Of a stretch of DNA of 64,000 bases, positions 1 to 8,634 are shown piece after piece; position 1 is the first letter of the stretch, and each line of letters opens with the position of its first letter. Both the position numbers and the translations under genes were made by a program. This DNA is from Massilia sp. TS11 (GTDB lineage: Bacteria; Pseudomonadota; Gammaproteobacteria; Burkholderiales; Burkholderiaceae_D): assembly GCF_022012445.1 (NCBI RefSeq), contig NZ_JAKLTS010000003.1, positions 186,001 through 250,000 of the forward strand, given 5' to 3'. The notes below the pieces were generated by a model. That model made no database searches and had not been told where the DNA came from. It saw only the letters and a list, made by a program, of their open reading frames with translations.

Positions 1-1
1 G

Positions 2-1090
2 ATCGAGAATGACTGGCCGTTCTGGCTGTATCCGGCAAAAGTGGAGACGGCCGTGCCGCAGGGTGTGCGCCTGACCCAGTCCTGGCCCGAGGCGCAGGCC
101 TGGCTGGCCGAGGGCGCGCGCGTGCTCTATCAGCCGCGCAAGGCCGACATCGCCTGGGATGGCGCGCCCCTCGACACCGTGCCGGTGTTCTGGAACCGCC
201 TGATGAACCCGGCCTGGACGCGCATGCTGGGCCTGTGGATCGACGCCCGGCATCCGGCCCTGGCGGGCTTTCCGACCGCGGGCTTCATGGAGTGGCAATG
301 GACGGAGCTGGTGCGCGGCGCGCGCAGCCTGCCGCTGGCCGGTCTGCCTGCCGCGCTGCAGCCGATCGTCCAGCCGATCGACGACTGGAACCGCAATCAC
401 AAGCTGGGCATGCTGTTCGAGGCGCGCGTGGGGCAGGGGCGTTTGCTGGTGTCGAGCATCGATATCAGCAGCCAGCTCGACGAGCGCATCGTCGCGCGCC
501 AGCTGCGCCGCTCGCTGCTCGACTATATGGCCAGTGATGCGTTCGCGCCGACCGCCATGCTGAGCCCGGCGCAACTGCAGACCATGCTGTTCGATACGCG
601 CGTGATGAAAAAGCTGGGCGCCACGGCTGAGGGGGCGGGCGCAGGCGCCATCGATGGCGATCCCAATACCAATTGGCAGGTGCCGGGCCGGCCGGATCTG
701 GTGATCCGCTTCGCCGCGCCGGTGCCCTTCAATGGCCTGCTGCTGATGCCGCGCCAGAATCACCGCGACCACGAGGGCGATGTGCGCGACTATCTGGTGT
801 CCGTGTCCGACGACGGCCAGCAGTGGCGCGAGGTGCAGCGCGGCAGCCTCGTTTCGGGCTTTGCCTTGCAGACGATTCGCTTCGCCGACGAGGTCAAGGC
901 CCAGTACCTGAAATTCACGCCGCTGAGCGGCTTTGGCAACGACAAATTGACTGCGCTGGCCGAGCTGGCCGTGCTCTACACCGGGCCGGCCCTGCCGGAG
1001 ACCGAGGGCGAGGTCCGCTACCAGCGCGCGCGCTCGGCCGCCGCCGACGTGGACGAGGCGGGGATGGTGGAGGACAAGCGCAAGCGCTAA
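2..1090 (+). CDS. C-terminal part of a glycoside hydrolase with a discoidin domain (partial)
   Basis: The reading frame is open from the first bases of the window, so the true start lies upstream and only the last ~363 residues are seen. The visible part has a mixed alpha/beta region followed by a C-terminal F5/8 type C (discoidin-like) module, roughly the last 140 residues, where INGDPNTNW-type wording (here IDGDPNTNW) and the later VSVSDDGQQW and YLKF stretches are typical of these carbohydrate-binding domains. Such modules are usually attached to large secreted or periplasmic glycoside hydrolases of the GH2 type. The catalytic part is outside the window, so enzyme family and substrate are inference. 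The gene ends 41 bp before a GNAT gene on the same strand. Confidence 0.55.
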   Translation: MENDWPFWLYPAKVETAVPQGVRLTQSWPEAQAWLAEGARVLYQPRKADIAWDGAPLDTVPVFWNRLMNPAWTRMLGLWIDARHPALAGFPTAGFMEWQWTELVRGARSLPLAGLPAALQPIVQPIDDWNRNHKLGMLFEARVGQGRLLVSSIDISSQLDERIVARQLRRSLLDYMASDAFAPTAMLSPAQLQTMLFDTRVMKKLGATAEGAGAGAIDGDPNTNWQVPGRPDLVIRFAAPVPFNGLLLMPRQNHRDHEGDVRDYLVSVSDDGQQWREVQRGSLVSGFALQTIRFADEVKAQYLKFTPLSGFGNDKLTALAELAVLYTGPALPETEGEVRYQRARSAAADVDEAGMVEDKRKR

Positions 1091-1131
1091 ACTCCCGCCT
1101 GTCGAGTTTGTCGGGAGCGGGAGTGGAAGCA

Positions 1132-1665
1132 GTGATCAGGCAGGCGCAGGGCGCCGATCTGGACGAGTTGATGCGCCTGGAGCGGGCTGGCTTTGCGCCC
1201 GCCATTCAGGAAACGGCGGAAACCTTTGCCGGCCGCCTGGCCGCCTTTCCCGGCGGCTGCTGGGTCATCGATGGCGGCGACGGCCGTCTGTACGGCTATC
1301 TGTGCGCCGAGTTCTGGCCGTATGCGCCAGACATCGACGCGGCGCGCTTCGCCCGCGACCACGCGGCGGCCGACACTCATCGCGCCGACGGCACCGAAGT
1401 CTATGTGTCCTCGACGGTGATCGACCCGGCCCTGCGCGGCGGCGGCTGGGGCCGGCGTCTATTTGAAGGCGCATTGGCGCGCATGCAAGCGAGCGCCCCC
1501 TGGCTGTGCTCGGCCATCCTGATCGTGCATCCCGAATGGCTGGGCGCACGGCGCATTTACAGCAGCGCGGGCTTTGGCGAGATTGGCCAGATCGATGGCT
1601 ACTTCCCCGGCCACCCGGCCATCATCATGCGGCGCAGCCTGCTCAGTTCAGCCAGGCGAGCTTGA
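1132..1665 (+). CDS. GNAT-family N-acetyltransferase
   Basis: A 177-residue single-domain GNAT protein. It begins VIRQAQGADLDELMRLE, the usual beta1-alpha1 opening of the fold, and the acetyl-CoA loop is seen as VIDPALRGGGWGRRLFEGAL, a good match to the Q/R-x2-G-x-G/A motif. The C-terminal ARRIYSSAGFGEIGQIDGYF segment is the typical beta5-beta7 region. It would transfer an acetyl group from acetyl-CoA to an amine; the substrate cannot be told. Two in-frame GTG codons (1123 and 1132) are possible starts; 1132 has GGGAG at 1119-1123 with an 8-nt spacer and matches the usual family start. Its last 23 bp overlap the convergent permease gene. Confidence 0.8.
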   Translation: MIRQAQGADLDELMRLERAGFAPAIQETAETFAGRLAAFPGGCWVIDGGDGRLYGYLCAEFWPYAPDIDAARFARDHAAADTHRADGTEVYVSSTVIDPALRGGGWGRRLFEGALARMQASAPWLCSAILIVHPEWLGARRIYSSAGFGEIGQIDGYFPGHPAIIMRRSLLSSARRA

Positions 1666-2932
1666 ACACGAAGACGGCGGCGATCACCCAGACCACAGGT
1701 TGGACCTCGCGCCCGCGCCCGCTCAGCAGCTTCAGTCCGGCATAGCTGATGAAACCAAACGCGATGCCGTGCGCAATCGAGTAGGTGAAGGGAATGCTGA
1801 TCGCGGTAATCGCGCCGGGCAGGCTCTCGGTGCTGTCTTCCCAGTCGAAATGGGAAAGGTCGCGCAGCATCAGGCAGGCCACGAACAGCAGGGCCGGTGC
1901 GGTCGCATAGGCGGGCACCACCCCAGCCAGCGGGGCAATAAATAGACAGGCCAGAAACAGCAGGGCGACGACCAGGGCCGTCAGGCCGGTGCGGCCGCCA
2001 GCCTGCACGCCGGCCGCGCTTTCGATATACGCGGTGGTGGACGATGTGCCGAGCATGGCCCCGGCCACGATAGCGCCCGAATCGGCCAGCAGCGCGCGGT
2101 TCAGGCGTTTGAGCTTGCCTTCGCTGAGCAGACCGGCGCGGTTGGCCACGCCCATCAGGGTGCCGGTCGCGTCGAACAGCTCGACCAGGAAGAACACGAG
2201 CACGATATTAAGCACACCCATCGACAGCGCGCCCTGAATGTCGAGCTTGAGGAAGGTCGGCGCCAGCGAGGGCGGGGCCGATACAAAGCCGTGGAACTGG
2301 TTGCCGCCAAACACGAAGCTGAGCGCGGTGACGGCCGCAATGCCAATCAAAATCGCGGCGCGCACCTTGAACTGGTCGAGCACGACGATCAGCGCGAAGC
2401 CGGCAATGGCCATCAGCGCGGGCGGCTTGTGCAGATCGCCGGCTGTGATGAAGGTGGCCGGATGGGCGGCCACGATGCCGGCATTTTTCAGTGCAATCAG
2501 GGCCAGGAACAGGCCGAGTCCGGCCGTGATGGCAAAGCGCAGGGTGCGCGGAATGCCGTTGACGATCATCTCGCGCAGGCCCAGCAGGCTGACGGCGATG
2601 AATAGGCAACCGGAAATGAAGATCGCGCCGAGCGCCGTGGTCCAGGGCACGCCCATGCCGAGCACGACGGCATAGGCGAAATAGGCATTCAGGCCCATGC
2701 CCGGCGCCATGCCGATCGGATAGTTGGCATACAGGCCCATGATCAGGCTGCCGAGCGCCGCCGCCACGCAGGTGGCCACGAAGACGGCCTCGCGCGGCAT
2801 GCCCGCCTCCCCGAGGATGGCCGGGTTGACGAACATGATGTAGGCCATCGTCAGGAAGGTAGTCGCCCCGGCAATCAGCTCGGTGCGCACATCACTGCCA
2901 TGGTCTTTTAGCTGGAAAAAGGAGGCGAGCAT
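1643..2932 (-). CDS. NCS2-family purine permease (AzgA/GhxP type)
   Basis: A 429-residue polytopic inner-membrane protein with about 12-14 hydrophobic segments, the normal size for the AzgA-like branch of the NCS2 nucleobase transporters. Diagnostic stretches are TTFLTMAYIMFVNP near the N-terminus, GMGLNAYFAY, and LFDATGTLMGVANRAGL with GTSSTTAYIESAAGV, the conserved transport signature. Members import adenine or guanine/hypoxanthine by proton symport; which base is used cannot be told from sequence alone. The ATG is preceded by GGAG with a 5-nt spacer. It lies 61 bp downstream of the small receiver gene and may share its transcript. The 3' end overlaps the GNAT gene by 23 bp. Confidence 0.9.
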   Translation of the reverse strand: MLASFFQLKDHGSDVRTELIAGATTFLTMAYIMFVNPAILGEAGMPREAVFVATCVAAALGSLIMGLYANYPIGMAPGMGLNAYFAYAVVLGMGVPWTTALGAIFISGCLFIAVSLLGLREMIVNGIPRTLRFAITAGLGLFLALIALKNAGIVAAHPATFITAGDLHKPPALMAIAGFALIVVLDQFKVRAAILIGIAAVTALSFVFGGNQFHGFVSAPPSLAPTFLKLDIQGALSMGVLNIVLVFFLVELFDATGTLMGVANRAGLLSEGKLKRLNRALLADSGAIVAGAMLGTSSTTAYIESAAGVQAGGRTGLTALVVALLFLACLFIAPLAGVVPAYATAPALLFVACLMLRDLSHFDWEDSTESLPGAITAISIPFTYSIAHGIAFGFISYAGLKLLSGRGREVQPVVWVIAAVFVFKLAWLN

Positions 2933-2993
2933 GGGAACTCCAGAAATGGCTTTCCGCGAGTGTGCCTGCTTGTTGGGCCTTTGCCAACTGTGT

Positions 2994-3407
2994 TCACGAC
3001 GCCGCGCCCTGCTGACGCAGGAACTCGGCGAAGGTGTCGAGCAGGGTGCGCGCCCGGAAGGGCTTGATGATCACGCGCGCCACTTCGCGCTGGCGGAAGG
3101 CCTCGGCCAGCTTGCCATCGACCTGGCTGACCATCACGGCCAGCGGCAGCGGCCGCGTGGCGGGGCGCTCGCGCAGGTGGTCGATCAGGCGGAAATCGTA
3201 GTCGTAGGCTGAGCGTTCGGCGTCAAAGGCGAGCACGGCGCCGCCGACTTCGGTGGACTTGAGGGCCTGCATGGCCTGCTCGGCATTCCCGGCCTCGACG
3301 ATTTCGGCAATCGCCAGCGAGCGCGCCGTCATCACCACGGTGCGGCGCAGCAGGGCGTCGGGCTCCACCAGCAGCATCGGTTTCAGCGCCATCTGCCTAT
3401 CGGGCAT
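2994..3407 (-). CDS. Single-domain receiver-like protein
   Basis: A 137-residue protein with the layout of a CheY-like receiver: MLLVEPDALLR supplies the acidic pocket as E-P-D instead of the usual D-D/E-D, AVLAFDAE has an aspartate at the phosphorylation position, and ARVIIKPFRARTLL carries the conserved lysine near the end. The match is weaker than for the other receivers in this window, so phosphorylation is plausible but unproven. There is no output domain. Its start overlaps the end of the GAF-domain gene by 11 bp, which indicates translational coupling; the two probably act together. The ATG is within the GAF gene's last codons (ATGCCCGATAG). Confidence 0.6.
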   Translation of the reverse strand: MPDRQMALKPMLLVEPDALLRRTVVMTARSLAIAEIVEAGNAEQAMQALKSTEVGGAVLAFDAERSAYDYDFRLIDHLRERPATRPLPLAVMVSQVDGKLAEAFRQREVARVIIKPFRARTLLDTFAEFLRQQGAAS

Positions 3408-3882
3408 GGAGTTCCTCCTCCACCAGTTGGCGCAGGCTCGCCAGGATCGCCAGTTCCACCGAGTCGAGCTGGCGCGTCACGCGGTCGATCAGGCACAGCG
3501 TGCCGGGCTTGCTGCCATCGGCCAGACGCAGTTGGGCGCCCGCGTAAAAACGGATGTGCGGCGCGCCCGTCACCAGCGGATTGTCGGCGAAGCGCGGATC
3601 GGCCAGGGCGTCGGGGATGACGAGTATGGCGTCCTGCAAGATGGCATGGGCGCAGAAGGATTCGTCGCGCCCGGTCTCGCACACGTCCAGTCCGACGCGC
3701 GACTTGAACCATTGGCGCTCGGCGTCGACCAGAGAAATGGTGGCAATCGGCACCGCGAATTCCTGCGCGGCGAAGGCGGTGATGCGGTCGAAGCGCTCCT
3801 CGGGCGGGGTGTCGAGGATAAGCAGGGCGCGCAAGGCGGCCAGGCGTTCACGCTCGTTGTCTGGGAGCGGGGCGGCGAGCAT
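3397..3882 (-). CDS. GAF-domain protein
   Basis: A 161-residue protein made almost entirely of one GAF domain. Typical features are LDTPPEERFDRITAFAAQEFAVPIATISLVD at the front, QWFKSRVGLD, ESFCAHAIL and VIPDALADPRFADNPLV in the middle, and GTLCLIDRVTRQL at the end; this pattern is shared by GAF domains fused to kinases and cyclases. No catalytic domain is attached. I chose the internal ATG at 3882 because an alternative GTG at 3948 would put the start 23 bp from the divergent WYL regulator gene and adds an unconserved leader. It is the first gene of a leftward pair with the receiver-like gene. Ligand unknown. Confidence 0.65.
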   Translation of the reverse strand: MLAAPLPDNERERLAALRALLILDTPPEERFDRITAFAAQEFAVPIATISLVDAERQWFKSRVGLDVCETGRDESFCAHAILQDAILVIPDALADPRFADNPLVTGAPHIRFYAGAQLRLADGSKPGTLCLIDRVTRQLDSVELAILASLRQLVEEELHAR

Positions 3883-3958
3883 AGCATGTGGGCGAATTGT
3901 CGTGAATCGCACTGTAGCGGCTTTTTCAGGCGGCGTCGACTGGCGCACGCGAATCGGG

Positions 3959-3964
3959 TAGATT
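3959..3964 (+). promoter_or_regulatory. Candidate -10 element, leaderless start of the WYL regulator
   Basis: TAGATT ends 7 nt before the ATG at 3972. A TCGACT hexamer (4 of 6 matches to the -35 consensus) lies at 3936-3941 with a 17-bp spacer. If used, transcription would begin at or next to the start codon. Confidence 0.4.
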
Positions 3965-3971
3965 GCTGCCC

Positions 3972-4952
3972 ATGGATCGGACCGAACGCCTGAAAAAGAT
4001 CGAACGCCTGCTGCGCGAGCGCACTGTGGTGCCCCTGCAGGATTTTTTACATGAACTGGAAGTTTCCAAAGCCACTTTCAAACGTGACCTCGAGTATCTG
4101 CGCGACCGCCTGAACGCGCCCATCGACTGGGACCGCGACGCCGGCGGCTATCGCCTGGGCGAAGCCGGCGTCGGCGAGAAATACGAGCTGCCCGGCCTGT
4201 GGTTCACCGCCACCGAGGTGCATGCCCTGCTGACCATGCAGCAGCTGCTGGGCCAGCTCGGCCCGGGCCTGCTGGCGCCCTACATCGCGCCGTTTCAGGA
4301 GCGTCTGCGCCAGCTGTTGGACAGCAAGGCGGTGCCGGTTGATGCCTTTGCCGAGCGCGTCAAGATTCTGCGCCCGCAGGCGCGCCAGGGCGAGGCGCAG
4401 TTCTTCGAGACCGTGGTCTCGGCGGTCCTGCAGCGCCGCCGCCTGCGCCTGCGCCACTACCACCGCGAGCGCGACAGCCATCAGGAGCGCGAAGTCTCGC
4501 CCCAGCGCCTGCTGTATTACCGCGATAACTGGTATCTCGACGCCTGGTGCCACCTGCGCCAGGACCTGCGCCGCTTTGCGCTCGAGACCCTGAGCGCGGT
4601 GGTGCCGGCCGAGGGCGCCGTGCACGAGGTCGCGCTGGACGAGGTGCAGCGCCGGCTCGACGGCGGCTACGGCGCCTTTGCCGGCGGGCCCCTGCATTGG
4701 GCCGAACTGGAGTTCGCGCCCGAGCGCGCGCGCTGGGTCTCGCGCGAGCACTGGCATCCGGACCAGCAGGGCGAACTGCTGGCCGACGGGCGCTACCGCC
4801 TGCGCGTGCCGTATGGCGATCCGCGCGAGCTGCTGATGGACATTCAGCGCCATCTGCCCCAGGTGAGCGTGCTGGGGCCGCCGGCCCTGCGCGCCGCCCT
4901 GGCCGATCATTGCCGGGCCGCGTTGCGCCAGCTGGAGGCAAAGCCGGTATGA
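3972..4952 (+). CDS. WYL-domain transcriptional regulator (YafY type)
   Basis: A 326-residue regulator. Residues about 1-60 form a DeoR-like winged helix-turn-helix (RTERLKKIERLLRER, then VSKATFKRDLEYLRDRL), followed by a linker and a WYL domain in which YYRDNWYLDAWCHLRQDLRRFALETL is the characteristic core. WYL domains are thought to sense nucleic-acid or nucleotide ligands, and these regulators commonly control stress or defence genes. The ATG at 3972 is preferred over an upstream TTG at 3963. It lies divergent to the GAF gene and 28 bp upstream of a sensor kinase gene; no obvious target is marked by the sequence. Confidence 0.88.
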   Translation: MDRTERLKKIERLLRERTVVPLQDFLHELEVSKATFKRDLEYLRDRLNAPIDWDRDAGGYRLGEAGVGEKYELPGLWFTATEVHALLTMQQLLGQLGPGLLAPYIAPFQERLRQLLDSKAVPVDAFAERVKILRPQARQGEAQFFETVVSAVLQRRRLRLRHYHRERDSHQEREVSPQRLLYYRDNWYLDAWCHLRQDLRRFALETLSAVVPAEGAVHEVALDEVQRRLDGGYGAFAGGPLHWAELEFAPERARWVSREHWHPDQQGELLADGRYRLRVPYGDPRELLMDIQRHLPQVSVLGPPALRAALADHCRAALRQLEAKPV

Positions 4953-4980
4953 TAAAGCCCCGTATCCCCCCGACCCCGTG

Positions 4981-7221
4981 ATGCCTTTTCGCCGATTCCT
5001 CCACCGCCGCGGCCTGGCCGCCTATCTGGCCGCCGCACTGGCCGGCCTGTCGGTCGTGCTCACGCTGATTCTGGTGCTGGTCATCGGTGTGGCTGCATCG
5101 CAGCCGGTCAAGGAGAACATCGGCAATGGCCTGGCCGAACTGGCCGGCCAGCTGTCGGACAAGCTCGATCGCGGCATGTTCGAGCGCTATCGTGAAGTGC
5201 GCCTGATGGCCGAACGGGCTGAGATGCGGCCCGGCCACGTGCGCCCGGCCGAGCAGCGCCGCCTGCTCGACCAGCTGCGCGACACCTATCCCTACTATGC
5301 CTGGATCGGCATCGCCACCCTCGACGGCAAGGTGCTGGCTGCCACCGGCGGACTGCTCGAAGGCGCCGATATCAGCCAGCGCCCGTGGTTCGGCAATGCG
5401 CAGAAGGGCGTGTATCTGGGCGATGTGCACGAAGCCGTCAAGCTGGCCAAGCTGCTGCCCAATGCCAGCGGCGAGCCGCTCCGCTTTGTGGACGTGGCTT
5501 TTCCTGTGCAGGACGACGAAGGCAAGGTGGTGGCCGTGTTGGGCGCCCACCTGTCCTGGCAGTGGGCGCGCGAGGTCGAACAGTCGATCATGGAGCCGGT
5601 GGCCCAGCGCCTGCAGGCCGAATCGCTAGTCGCCGGGACCGACGGCTCGGCCCTGCTGGCCAGCCCCGGCATGCCGGCCAATGTGGCCAGCCAGGCCAGT
5701 TTCGCGGCGGCCGGCAAGAAGACCGGCTACCTGGTGGAGCGCTGGCCCGATGGGCGCAGCTATGTGGTCGGCTACAGCCGCAGCCAGGGCTTCGCCAGCT
5801 ACCCGGGTCTGGGCTGGGTGAGCCTGGTGCGCCAGGATATCGATGCGGCCTACGCGCCGCTGCGCGCCCTGCAATGGCGCGTGCTGCTGATCGGCCTGGC
5901 CGTGGCCCTGCTGTTCTCGGCGCTCGGCGTGTGGCTGTCGCGCGCGATTTCGCGTCCGCTGACCGCGCTGGCCGACGCCGCCAGCGCCATGCGGCGCGAT
6001 CAGCCGGCGCCTTTGCCGGCGGCGGCCGACACGTATATCGAAGTCCATACCCTGCGCGCCGCGATCGACCGGCTGGTGCAGGACCTGGGCAAGGAGCAGG
6101 GCGCGCTGGCCGCGCTGAACGCCGGCCTGGAGTCGCGCGTGGCCGAACGCACGGTGGCGCTGGAGGCGGCCCTGCAGGCCGTGCGCCTGAACGAGGCGCG
6201 TGTCCAGGCGATTCTGAATGCGGCCCAGGATGCCTACCTCGCCGTCGGCCTCGATGGCTTCATCCAGGATTGGGGCGGCGCGGCGCCGGCCATGTTCGGC
6301 TGGTCGCGCGAGGAGGCAGTCGGCAAGCGCGTGACGGACCTGCTGATTCCTGCCGCTTACCGGCAGCGCTTTGACAGCGGTCTGCTCGACGCCGGCGAAG
6401 TGGCGCGCGCCGAGGGGCGCCGGCTGGAGCGCGTGGTGCAGGCGCGCGACGGGCACAGCTTCCCGGTGGAAGTCAGTTTCACCTTGGTCGCCGCCGGCGG
6501 CCAGCAGTTTTACAGCGCCTTCCTGCACGATATCTCGGAGCGCAAGCAGGTGGAGCAGCGCAAGGATGAATTCATCGGCACCGCCTCGCATGAGCTGCGT
6601 ACCCCGCTGACGGCCCTGCGCGCTGCCATCGACATGCTGGTCGACGGCATGGCCGGCGCGCTGCCGCCCGACGTCGACAAGCTGCTGCGCGTCGCCCAAG
6701 GCAGCTGCGACCGCATGGTGCGCCTGGTGAACGACATGCTCGACCTTGAGAAGATGGAGTGCGGGAAGATGAGCTACCAGTTCCAGCCCCAGGCCCTGCA
6801 GCCGGTGCTGGAGCAGGCGCGTGCCGCCATGCTGCCGCTGGCCGAGGAGGCCAATGTGCGCCTGCAGCTCGAGGTGGAAGGCGCGTTGGCCGCGCGGCTC
6901 GATGCCGACCGCATGCAGCAGGTGCTGACGAATCTGCTGTCGAACGCGATCAAGTTTTCGCCGCCGGGCGGCACGGTGTACCTGAGCGCCGGCCGTCACG
7001 GCCCCTGCCTGCGGGTGCGCGTGCGCGACGAAGGACCTGGCATTCCGGCCGAGTTTCAGGCGCGCGTGTTCGAGCGCTTTGCCCAGGCCGGGAAAGGGCC
7101 AGGCGGCAGCGGCCTCGGTCTGTCGATCTGCAAGCACATCGTCGAGGCCCACGGCGGCAGCATCCACTTCCAGAGCGTGGACGGCAAGGGCGCCAGCTTC
7201 ATCATCGACCTGCCGGCCTGA
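4981..7221 (+). CDS. Membrane sensor histidine kinase (dCache-HAMP-PAS-HisKA-HATPase)
   Basis: A 746-residue membrane-bound sensor kinase. TM1 is about residues 15-38, a periplasmic dCache-type sensor follows (~40-295, with YPYYAWIGIATLDGKVLAATGG and ISQRPWF), TM2 is ~299-320, then HAMP, a PAS domain (~405-520), HisKA with phosphoacceptor His ~536 in SHELRTPL, and a HATPase domain with NLLSNAIKF (N box), DEGPGIP (G1) and GSGLGLSI (G2). All catalytic boxes look intact. Two adjacent starts exist (GTG 4978, ATG 4981); ATG is used. No cognate response regulator is adjacent, so it is an orphan kinase. It ends 6 bp from the convergent glycosyltransferase gene. Confidence 0.9.
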   Translation: MPFRRFLHRRGLAAYLAAALAGLSVVLTLILVLVIGVAASQPVKENIGNGLAELAGQLSDKLDRGMFERYREVRLMAERAEMRPGHVRPAEQRRLLDQLRDTYPYYAWIGIATLDGKVLAATGGLLEGADISQRPWFGNAQKGVYLGDVHEAVKLAKLLPNASGEPLRFVDVAFPVQDDEGKVVAVLGAHLSWQWAREVEQSIMEPVAQRLQAESLVAGTDGSALLASPGMPANVASQASFAAAGKKTGYLVERWPDGRSYVVGYSRSQGFASYPGLGWVSLVRQDIDAAYAPLRALQWRVLLIGLAVALLFSALGVWLSRAISRPLTALADAASAMRRDQPAPLPAAADTYIEVHTLRAAIDRLVQDLGKEQGALAALNAGLESRVAERTVALEAALQAVRLNEARVQAILNAAQDAYLAVGLDGFIQDWGGAAPAMFGWSREEAVGKRVTDLLIPAAYRQRFDSGLLDAGEVARAEGRRLERVVQARDGHSFPVEVSFTLVAAGGQQFYSAFLHDISERKQVEQRKDEFIGTASHELRTPLTALRAAIDMLVDGMAGALPPDVDKLLRVAQGSCDRMVRLVNDMLDLEKMECGKMSYQFQPQALQPVLEQARAAMLPLAEEANVRLQLEVEGALAARLDADRMQQVLTNLLSNAIKFSPPGGTVYLSAGRHGPCLRVRVRDEGPGIPAEFQARVFERFAQAGKGPGGSGLGLSICKHIVEAHGGSIHFQSVDGKGASFIIDLPA

Positions 7222-7227
7222 GGACCG

Positions 7228-8634
7228 CTAGGCCTGCCAGCTGCCCTTGCGCTTCATGGCGCCCCACTGGGCGTCCTGCTGGCGCGCCCAACGATACAGA
7301 CCGACCAGTCGCCACCAGCTATTGAGCTGGCGGTAGCCAAAATTTTCGACGATGCAGACCAGGCCAAGCGCCAGCAACTGGCGCCCGCGCGGGTAGATGT
7401 GAAACGACATCTCCTCCAGCATCAGGCCCGACGCCGACAGCAGGATGCCCAGGCCGATGGCGACGAACAAAAAAACGCTGAAGGCCTGCCACGAGACCCA
7501 GCCCATGGCGAAGGCCGCAATCATAAACAGATAGCCGCCCAGTTCAATCAGGGGGCCGAGCCACTCGAACAGGACCATGAAGGGAAAGGCCAGCCAGCCG
7601 GGTGCGCCGCCGTTCCGGCTGAACATCAGGCCCCAGTTGGCGCTCAGGCTCTCGCCCAGGCCGCGCTGCCAGCGGATGCGCTGGTTGCGCAGCGTAGCCA
7701 AGTCCTCGGGCGCTTCAGTCCAGCAGATCGGATCGGGCACAAATTCGATGCGATAGGCCTGGCCGCGTGCGCGCAGGGTGCGGTGCAGGCGCACGACCAG
7801 CTCCATGTCCTCGCCGATCGATTTGACCTTGTAGCCGCCGGCCGCGACCACCACATCCTTGCGGAAGATGCCGAAGGCGCCCGAGATGATCAGCATGCCG
7901 TTCAGGGCCGACCAGCCGAGGCGCCCAAACAGAAAGGCACGCAGGTACTCGACCACCTGAAACAGGGCGAGCGGATTGCGCGGCAGGCCGACCTTGGTCA
8001 AAAAACCGCCGGCCACTTCGCAGCCATTGGCGATGCGCACCGTGCCGCCGGTGGCGATCACGCTCGGATCGCTGAGGAAGGGCGCGACCACCCGCTGCAG
8101 GCTGTCGCGCTGGAGGATGGAGTCGGCATCGACGCCGCAGAACAGTGGATAGCGGGCCGCATTGATGCCGGCGTTGAGCGAATCGGCCTTGCCGCCGTTT
8201 TCCTTGTCGATCACGCGCAGATTGGGGTGGCGCGTGGAGCGGTAGACGCCGCGCACGGCCTGCGTTGGCAGCTGCAGGCGGTAGGCCTCGGACAGCGGCA
8301 GCAGGCCAAAGGCTTCGGTCAGCACGCGCAGCGTGCCGTCCTTGGAGCCGTCGTTGATGACGATGATTTCGAATTCGGCATAGGTCAGCTGCAGCATCGA
8401 ATGGATCGAGGCGACGATCGTCGCTTCCTCGTTGTAGGCCGGGACCAGAATGCTGATCGGCGGCTCCAGGCCCGAATAGACCTGGGGCAGATCATCGAGC
8501 ACGGCCTCCTGGGCGCGCCGGCGCAGGCTGACGATGGAGACCAGGTTAAGCAGCAAGTAGCTGCAATTGAGCAGAATGAAGTACAGCAGGATGAACCAGG
8601 TGAGGGCATCCACCAGCAGGCCATGCCAGTTCAT
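7228..8634 (-). CDS. Family 2 membrane glycosyltransferase (YaiP/PgaC-like)
   Basis: A 468-residue processive-type GT2 enzyme. An N-terminal membrane segment (~10-35) precedes the GT-A domain, in which ISILVPAYNEE starts the nucleotide-sugar fold, DGS is at 95-97, the DAD metal-binding motif at 169-171, GED at 274-276 and the Q-x2-RW motif at 318-322. C-terminal hydrophobic segments (~345-435) would form the polymer exit path, as in poly-N-acetylglucosamine and hyaluronan synthases. It probably builds an exopolysaccharide from a UDP-sugar at the inner membrane; the sugar is not determined. It is the last gene of a four-gene operon and its ATG overlaps the HEAT-protein stop by 4 bp. Confidence 0.85.
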   Translation of the reverse strand: MNWHGLLVDALTWFILLYFILLNCSYLLLNLVSIVSLRRRAQEAVLDDLPQVYSGLEPPISILVPAYNEEATIVASIHSMLQLTYAEFEIIVINDGSKDGTLRVLTEAFGLLPLSEAYRLQLPTQAVRGVYRSTRHPNLRVIDKENGGKADSLNAGINAARYPLFCGVDADSILQRDSLQRVVAPFLSDPSVIATGGTVRIANGCEVAGGFLTKVGLPRNPLALFQVVEYLRAFLFGRLGWSALNGMLIISGAFGIFRKDVVVAAGGYKVKSIGEDMELVVRLHRTLRARGQAYRIEFVPDPICWTEAPEDLATLRNQRIRWQRGLGESLSANWGLMFSRNGGAPGWLAFPFMVLFEWLGPLIELGGYLFMIAAFAMGWVSWQAFSVFLFVAIGLGILLSASGLMLEEMSFHIYPRGRQLLALGLVCIVENFGYRQLNSWWRLVGLYRWARQQDAQWGAMKRKGSWQA